A stretch of DNA of 64,000 nt from DASZHJ01 sp035517495 (lineage in GTDB: Bacteria; Pseudomonadota; Alphaproteobacteria; ATCC43930; CGMCC-115725): contig DATIYT010000082.1 in assembly GCA_035517495.1 (NCBI GenBank), positions 1 to 64,000 of the forward strand, given 5' to 3'. Below the pieces are notes generated by a model, which made no database searches, was not told where the DNA came from, and saw only the letters and a program-made list of their open reading frames with translations. Of the stretch, positions 59,619 through 64,000 are shown piece after piece. Position numbers and translations under genes: made by a program. Within the stretch, counting starts at the first letter, position 1. Each line of letters opens with the position of its first letter.

Positions 59619-60495
59619 TCTCAACCTCGCCATTCTGGCTCAATTGCACCAACGATTTACTTGGCATTAACGACGATTCTAAATCGGCGCAATTAAGCCA
59701 CCCTTAAGAAGGCAGCTAAAATCCCGAACGAACTTTTCGTCGTCAAAGCGTGGCCATTTTCAGGACCTCCAAGCCTGGCCGTACGCTCTGACCCGATTTG
59801 CGTACACAGGCCTATCGCGTACCTACGCAACGCACCGCTCCTCATCGAGGTTCCGTGTGACACTTGGACCAAATGTCCATCTCCTCTGTTCCGTGAAACC
59901 ACAAAGCCGCGCGACGTCCTCGACGAACGCTACGCAAAGATCGTGCCGAATCAGGACCAAGGCGGGCGGCCTTACAACGAGGCCTAGCCTCATCGCCGAT
60001 GTCCAAAATGAGTGCGCTCGAGACCGCCCTGTCGTCGCGCGTAGCCCCATTCTCACCTCTGCCAGGGCCGAGTCCCCGTCGGCGCCTGCCACTTCCCGAT
60101 CCGCCGACGCCATCCAAGTGCGACTGCGTGTGGAAGCTAACTTGTTAAGAGTGACACGAAAAATGGCATTCTCAAGTTCGTAATTAGGAGCATTGATGGC
60201 AACCGACCGGATCGAGCCCAATTTCCGACCTTCGGTTGTGTCGCTCAGGTGCCAATCGCAATTCTCGACACGCCTGATGCTGAGTGTGCACGCGAGCGGG
60301 AAATGAAAACGCGGTCAAAGGGTTGCTCTAGCGCGCGCCGATGAGCGCGCGTTCCGTTAGGAGTACGTCGCGAGCACCCTTTGCCACCTCCGAAGGGGAC
60401 GCGAACGAAAATGAATTACTGCCGGTTTTGGAGCGGTGAGGGCGCTGAGTTTGTGGGCAAATGTCGCATTTTTTGACTGCGACTCGACAAATTGC
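59619..60495. other. Gene-free region, ~877 nt
   Basis: Lies between the divergent-free ends of prkA start (minus) and livF stop (minus), so it holds the prkA promoter and leader plus the liv 3' trailer. It is visibly less GC-rich than the genes around it at 59634-59720 and 60150-60330. Minus- and plus-strand ORFs of 60-130 codons (59823-60221 and 59857-60183) overlap each other and show no domain. A GTCGCA/TGCGAC inverted pair lies at 60463-60483 near the livF stop. No sigma-54 or EcfG consensus was found. Nothing else is supported. Confidence 0.5.
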
Positions 60496-61215
60496 TTACG
60501 CCGCGTGCCACTCCTCGGCGCTTGCGCCGGCCATCGCCTGCACGCGTTCCTCGTCCGCGGCCAACTCTTTGGCAGAGCCCTGGAACACAATCTCGCCGTT
60601 GTCCAACACATACGCGTTGTCGGCGATCTCAAGGCTCATGCGTACATTCTGCTCCACCAGCAGCACCGAGATGCCTTCGTCACGCATCTGCGACACGATG
60701 CGGAAGACCTCGCGCACGATCAGCGGCGCCAATCCCTGGGAAGGTTCGTCGAGAATGAGCAGCTTCGGATTAATCAGCAGCGCGCGTGCGATCGATAGCA
60801 TCTCCTGCTCGCCGCCCGAAAGTTGTCGCCCGCGGTTCTGCTTGCGTTCGGCAAGGCGCGGAAAGAGTTCGTAAATCCGCGGGATTGTCCAAGGTCCGCT
60901 GCGCACGATGGGAACGCGCAGGTTCTCGTCGACCGATAGGTTGGGGAATATCCGACGTCCTTCCGGCACGTAGCCGACGCCGAGCGCCGCAATACGAAAG
61001 GAGGGCGCGTGGGTGGTCGGCTCGCCAAAAATCGTGATTTCTCCCTCGCGCGGGGGCGTGAGCCCCATGATGCTGCGAAGCGTCGTGGTCTTGCCGGCGC
61101 CGTTGCGCCCGAGCAGCGTGGTGATCCGCCCCTCCGCGACCGCCAGCGAAACGCCGTGCAAGATGTGGCTCTTGCCATAAAAGGTGTGCAGACCGTTGGC
61201 TTCGAGGGCGTTCAT
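60496..61215 (-). CDS. livF: Branched-chain amino acid ABC transporter, ATP-binding protein LivF
   Basis: 239 residues from ATG 61215, overlapping livG stop by 4 nt. Walker A GRNGAGKTTTLRSIMGLTPP, the LivF-type RRIFPNLSVDENLR, signature LSGGEQEMLSIARALL, Walker B LLILDEPSQGLAP and H-loop LLVEQNVRMSLEIADNAYVL. It powers import with LivG through LivH/LivM. The family also imports urea, amides and aromatic acids, so substrate is uncertain. Confidence 0.95.
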   Translation of the reverse strand: MNALEANGLHTFYGKSHILHGVSLAVAEGRITTLLGRNGAGKTTTLRSIMGLTPPREGEITIFGEPTTHAPSFRIAALGVGYVPEGRRIFPNLSVDENLRVPIVRSGPWTIPRIYELFPRLAERKQNRGRQLSGGEQEMLSIARALLINPKLLILDEPSQGLAPLIVREVFRIVSQMRDEGISVLLVEQNVRMSLEIADNAYVLDNGEIVFQGSAKELAADEERVQAMAGASAEEWHAA

Positions 61216-61961
61216 GCTGCCTTCCCCAGATATGCCGCTTGCACGGCCTCGTTGGCGGCGATCTCGGCAGGCGTTCCTTCGGCCAGCAGGCGGCCTTGAT
61301 CGAGCACCGAGATGCGGTCGGCAAGATGGAACACCACGCGCATGTCGTGCTCGATCAGCACGATCGTGTATTTGCTGTCGCGATGCAGCCGGCGAATCAG
61401 TCCCGTTATTTCGTACGTCTCCTGATCGCCCATGCCGGCGGTCGGTTCGTCGAGCAGCAGCAATCGCGGGCGAAGCGCCAATGCCATCGCGATTTCGGTC
61501 GCCCGCTGGTCGCCGTGCGCAAGCTCGCCGACCAAACGGTCCGCTTTCGAGGATAGGCGGACCTGCTCCAGCATCTCCGCAACCACCTGTTCGGCGCGCG
61601 CGGCATCGGGCTTGCGGGACCACATGTGCAAACGTTGCCCCGCGGCGACCTCGGCGGCGCTGAGCACGTTTTCACGCACGGTGAGTTCGGGGAATATCTC
61701 CGTGATTTGAAATGTGCGCGCCATTCCGAGGCCTACCCGCATGGAAGCCGGCACCTCGGTCACATCCTTTCCGTCGAAGACGATCCTTCCCGAGGTCGGC
61801 GAAAAGAATCCGCTGATCATGTTGAAGAAGGTGGTCTTACCGGCGCCATTGGGGCCGATGATCGCCCTGAGCTCGCCGGGCTCGACGACCATCGAGACGT
61901 TCTGAACGGCGACGAGGCTGCCGAAGTTCTTGGTGACGTTTTGCACCTGCAGCATGCTCAT
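61212..61961 (-). CDS. livG: Branched-chain amino acid ABC transporter, ATP-binding protein LivG
   Basis: 249 residues from ATG 61961, overlapping livM stop by ATGA. Walker A IIGPNGAGKTTFFNMISGFF, MARTFQITEIFPELTVRENV, signature LAHGDQRATEIAMALALRPR (an LAHGDQ variant of LSGGQ, common in LivG) and LLLLDEPTAGMGDQETYEIT. Paired with LivF. Confidence 0.95.
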   Translation of the reverse strand: MSMLQVQNVTKNFGSLVAVQNVSMVVEPGELRAIIGPNGAGKTTFFNMISGFFSPTSGRIVFDGKDVTEVPASMRVGLGMARTFQITEIFPELTVRENVLSAAEVAAGQRLHMWSRKPDAARAEQVVAEMLEQVRLSSKADRLVGELAHGDQRATEIAMALALRPRLLLLDEPTAGMGDQETYEITGLIRRLHRDSKYTIVLIEHDMRVVFHLADRISVLDQGRLLAEGTPAEIAANEAVQAAYLGKAA

Positions 61962-62935
61962 GTAGCGCCTCGCCGCTTCAGGATGCCCAGTATTCCCCGC
62001 GGGAAGAACAACACCACGAGAATGAAGATCAGGCCCACGAACGACATCCAATTCACCGTAAGCGAAGAGATGTAGTCCTGCAGCACCACGAAGACCAACG
62101 CGCCCAGCAATGGACCCCAGAACGAGCGCATTCCGCCCATCACGGTCATGATCACGAAGTAGCCGGAAAGCGAGTAGTGCAGGGTCAGCGGGTCCGCGAA
62201 GTTGTTGAGGAGGGCGTAAAGCGTGCCGGCGAGCGCGGTGAAAAAGGCGGAGATCGAGAACGACAGCCAGATGTGCCGCTCGACCGGAATGCCGAGAAAG
62301 CGTGCACGGCGCTCGTTTTCGCGAATCGCGCGCAGGGTGCGGCCGAACGGCGAGGCGATGAGCAGCGCCATCAGTGCCACCGCGACCGCGAATACGGCGA
62401 GGGTGAAATAATAGAACGCGATGCTGTCGGTGATATCGAGACTGAGCGGACCGAGTCCGATCGGTGCGCGATGAAAGCCGCGTAGTCCGTCGAAGCCCCC
62501 GGTGAAGTCATTCCAGCTATAGGCGATGTAGTAAAAGATTTGGCCAAACGCGACGGTGCACATGGCGAAATAGACGCCGCGGCGCCGCACGATCAGCATG
62601 CTGAAGAGAGTGCCGGCCAACCCTCCGAGCAAGATGCCCGCCAGCATGGCGAGTGGCGTACTGGGAGTCACGTATTTAAGCATGAGCCCCGCGCCGTACG
62701 CGCCGAGACCGAAGTAGGCGGCGTGCCCGAAGCTCAGGACTCCCGTGAAGCCCAGCAGCAGGTTGAAGCCCATTGCCGCGAGCCCGAAGACGAGCACTTT
62801 GCCGGCAAGCGCCGGATAACCACCCATCAACGGCAGCCAGAGCGGCGCCGTGATCAGCGCCAACCAAATCGCCACCAGCGATAGCCAGCGCCTCTGGGCC
62901 GGGCGTTGCCCCGCGGCGAGGACCGTCGCGGTCAT
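61958..62935 (-). CDS. livM: Branched-chain amino acid ABC transporter permease LivM
   Basis: 325 residues with ~9-10 hydrophobic helices. LLLGFTGVLSFGHAAYFGLG is the family motif; GFDGLRGFHRAPIG and an EAA-like loop NERRARFLGIPVERHIW lie in the cytoplasmic region. Overlaps livH and livG genes by 4 nt on each side. Confidence 0.95.
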   Translation of the reverse strand: MTATVLAAGQRPAQRRWLSLVAIWLALITAPLWLPLMGGYPALAGKVLVFGLAAMGFNLLLGFTGVLSFGHAAYFGLGAYGAGLMLKYVTPSTPLAMLAGILLGGLAGTLFSMLIVRRRGVYFAMCTVAFGQIFYYIAYSWNDFTGGFDGLRGFHRAPIGLGPLSLDITDSIAFYYFTLAVFAVAVALMALLIASPFGRTLRAIRENERRARFLGIPVERHIWLSFSISAFFTALAGTLYALLNNFADPLTLHYSLSGYFVIMTVMGGMRSFWGPLLGALVFVVLQDYISSLTVNWMSFVGLIFILVVLFFPRGILGILKRRGAT

Positions 62936-63801
62936 GACATGAATCCTTCCTCGCCGAAGAGGCCGCGCGGCCGGACCAGCATCACCAGGAGCATGATGAC
63001 GAAGATCACGACTTCGCTCGCGGCGGGGTAGATCGCGGCGGTGACGGCTGCCGCGACGCCGATCAGCAGGCCGCCGAACAACGTGCCGGCAAGGCTGCCG
63101 ACGCCGCCGACGATGATCGCGATGAAGCTCGGCATCAGCAGGTCGTCACCCATGTTGGGATTGAGGCCGATTTGTCCGGTGGCGAGCACGCCGCTCAGCC
63201 CCGCGAGCAGACACCCCAAGGCAAAGTTGAACGTGCGCAGCAGCTTTACGTTGACGCCGAGCGCCGCCACCGTGTCGAGATCGAGAGTCCCGGCACGGAT
63301 GCGGAGGCCGACCCGCGTGTGACGCAGAAAGGCGAAGAGGCTGATCACGGTCGCGATGACAATCCCCACCATGAAAACGCGATACCACGTGATGAAGAAC
63401 AGATCGGCGCTAAGCGGCGTCTTCAGTATGTCCGGCATGTCGATCTGCAGGGGGTTCGGGCCCCAATACCAACGCGCAGCATCCTGCATCACGAAAGCGA
63501 GCCCGAAGGTGAGCAGCAGACTGTAGACGGGGTCGCGTCCGTAAAGCGGTCGGATCATCAGCCGCTCGACCACGACTCCGATCAGCGCGGCGAGCAGCGG
63601 CGAGATCAGCAATGCGCCCCAATATCCGACCGTCGGCACCAGCATGAATGCCAGGTAGCCGCCAAGCGCCAGGAAATTCCCGTGCGCGAAGTTGATGACG
63701 TTGCTGAGGTTGAGGATCAGCGAAAGGCCAAGCGCCATCAGCACGTAGAAAGCACCGATGATCAACCCGTTCGTGACGTTGAAGAGGACAACCTGGAACA
63801 T
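62932..63801 (-). CDS. livH: Branched-chain amino acid ABC transporter permease LivH
   Basis: 289 residues with ~8 hydrophobic helices: FNVTNGLIIGAFYVLMALGL and NLSNVINFAHGNFLALGGYL are the conserved LivH start, PLYGRDPVYSLLLTFGLAFV follows, and the C-terminal VIFVIMLLVMLVRPRGLFGE ends before the start of livM. Second gene after the binding-protein gene. Confidence 0.95.
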   Translation of the reverse strand: MFQVVLFNVTNGLIIGAFYVLMALGLSLILNLSNVINFAHGNFLALGGYLAFMLVPTVGYWGALLISPLLAALIGVVVERLMIRPLYGRDPVYSLLLTFGLAFVMQDAARWYWGPNPLQIDMPDILKTPLSADLFFITWYRVFMVGIVIATVISLFAFLRHTRVGLRIRAGTLDLDTVAALGVNVKLLRTFNFALGCLLAGLSGVLATGQIGLNPNMGDDLLMPSFIAIIVGGVGSLAGTLFGGLLIGVAAAVTAAIYPAASEVVIFVIMLLVMLVRPRGLFGEEGFMS

Positions 63802-63891
63802 CGAAGCTCGCTCCCTCCGGTCAAACTTAACCCGCCACCTCCGCCGGCGGCTTTGAGCCGCGGGACGGAGGGACGGGTTTCAGAGGGTGGC

Positions 63892-64000
63892 TCAGGACGG
63901 CTTCGTCATCTTGCAGCCGGTGTCCTCAACGGGACCGGCGGCTTCGACACCCGGTATCGCAGCCTCGATCGTGAACACATCGTCGGTATTTCCGCCTTTG
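63892..64000 (-). CDS. ABC transporter substrate-binding protein, 3' end
   Basis: Only the last 36 codons are in the window; the gene continues beyond base 64000. They read KGGNTDDVFTIEAAIPG and end TGCKMTKPS-stop, which matches the GDVF.IE..PG...A.P...TGC tail of periplasmic branched-chain amino-acid/amide-binding proteins. The stop at 63892 is 90 nt before livH, so this is probably the first gene of the liv operon. Partial by window edge, not by mutation. Confidence 0.75.
   Translation of the reverse strand, partial: KGGNTDDVFTIEAAIPGVEAAGPVEDTGCKMTKPS

Noticed and set aside
59823..60221. 132-codon minus-strand frame in the gap upstream of prkA
   Set aside because: It overlaps a plus-strand frame, has mixed composition and no domain, signal or Shine-Dalgarno.
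1..64000. tRNA, rRNA, tmRNA or riboswitch signals in the gaps
   Set aside because: I read the intergenic stretches on both strands and saw no cloverleaf ends, CCA tails or conserved leader motifs. A tRNAscan/Rfam scan was not possible and could still find a weak one.

Overview
The window is GC-rich, densely coded DNA from an alphaproteobacterium, probably of the Rhodospirillales/Hyphomicrobiales type. The case for this is the joint presence of a TrcR (DUF1013) cell-cycle regulator, a COQ9 ubiquinone protein, DUF1192 and DUF465 small proteins, a TipN-like polarity protein, proton-translocating transhydrogenase PntB and a PrkA-YeaH-SpoVR stress operon. I saw no rRNA, tRNA, CRISPR array or transposase. 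The assignment rests on recognised families only, because no search could be run.

Region by region. 1-2.0 kb: the end of pntB, an OmpA-like lipoprotein and rpsU with its terminator. 2.1-4.5 kb: the most unusual locus, a minus-strand cassette of a Trp/Asn-rich precursor peptide (eight W-x-N motifs, six in perfect tandem), a radical SAM/SPASM maturase of the GrrM/OscB type, and an exported protein whose C-terminus resembles an I78 peptidase inhibitor. It looks like a cyclophane (triceptide) RiPP system. 4.7-5.9 kb: def and COQ9. 5.9-11.3 kb: a minus-strand glycan operon (three GT4, one GT2, one FkbM methyltransferase) whose first GT4 is frameshifted. 11.9-17.4 kb: a TPR/2OG-oxygenase fusion, a MoaD-like/BNR-propeller pair, a spermidine-synthase-like enzyme, CinA and another GT4. 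17.4-23.6 kb: HxlR/GST, purEK, a diguanylate cyclase, two DUF465 genes and an acyl-CoA synthetase. 23.7-32.1 kb: prpE, a DHA2 exporter, trcR, a quinone oxidoreductase, metY, a hydrolase and a thioesterase.

32.2-36.0 kb encodes a 1268-residue, two-TM, coiled-coil protein built from about five 62-residue units followed by 25 units of exactly 25 residues, with a conserved C-terminal domain. 36-49.9 kb is a metabolic accessory region: aroE, SDR, M81 peptidase, ThDP decarboxylase, hydrolase, a PrpD-like/CoA-lyase/CoA-transferase operon, a Gfo/Idh/MocA oxidoreductase, an amidohydrolase and an MFS transporter. It looks like catabolism of unidentified organic acids. 50-59.6 kb: small secreted and membrane proteins, hrpB, TetR, GST and the spoVR-yeaH-prkA operon. 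After an 880-nt gene-free gap, 60.5-64 kb holds a branched-chain amino-acid type ABC transporter (livF, livG, livM, livH and the 3' end of the binding-protein gene).

Three copies of a ~31-nt palindromic repeat lie at gene 3' ends (28.0, 41.9 and 42.1 kb); one forms the last codons of a hydrolase gene.
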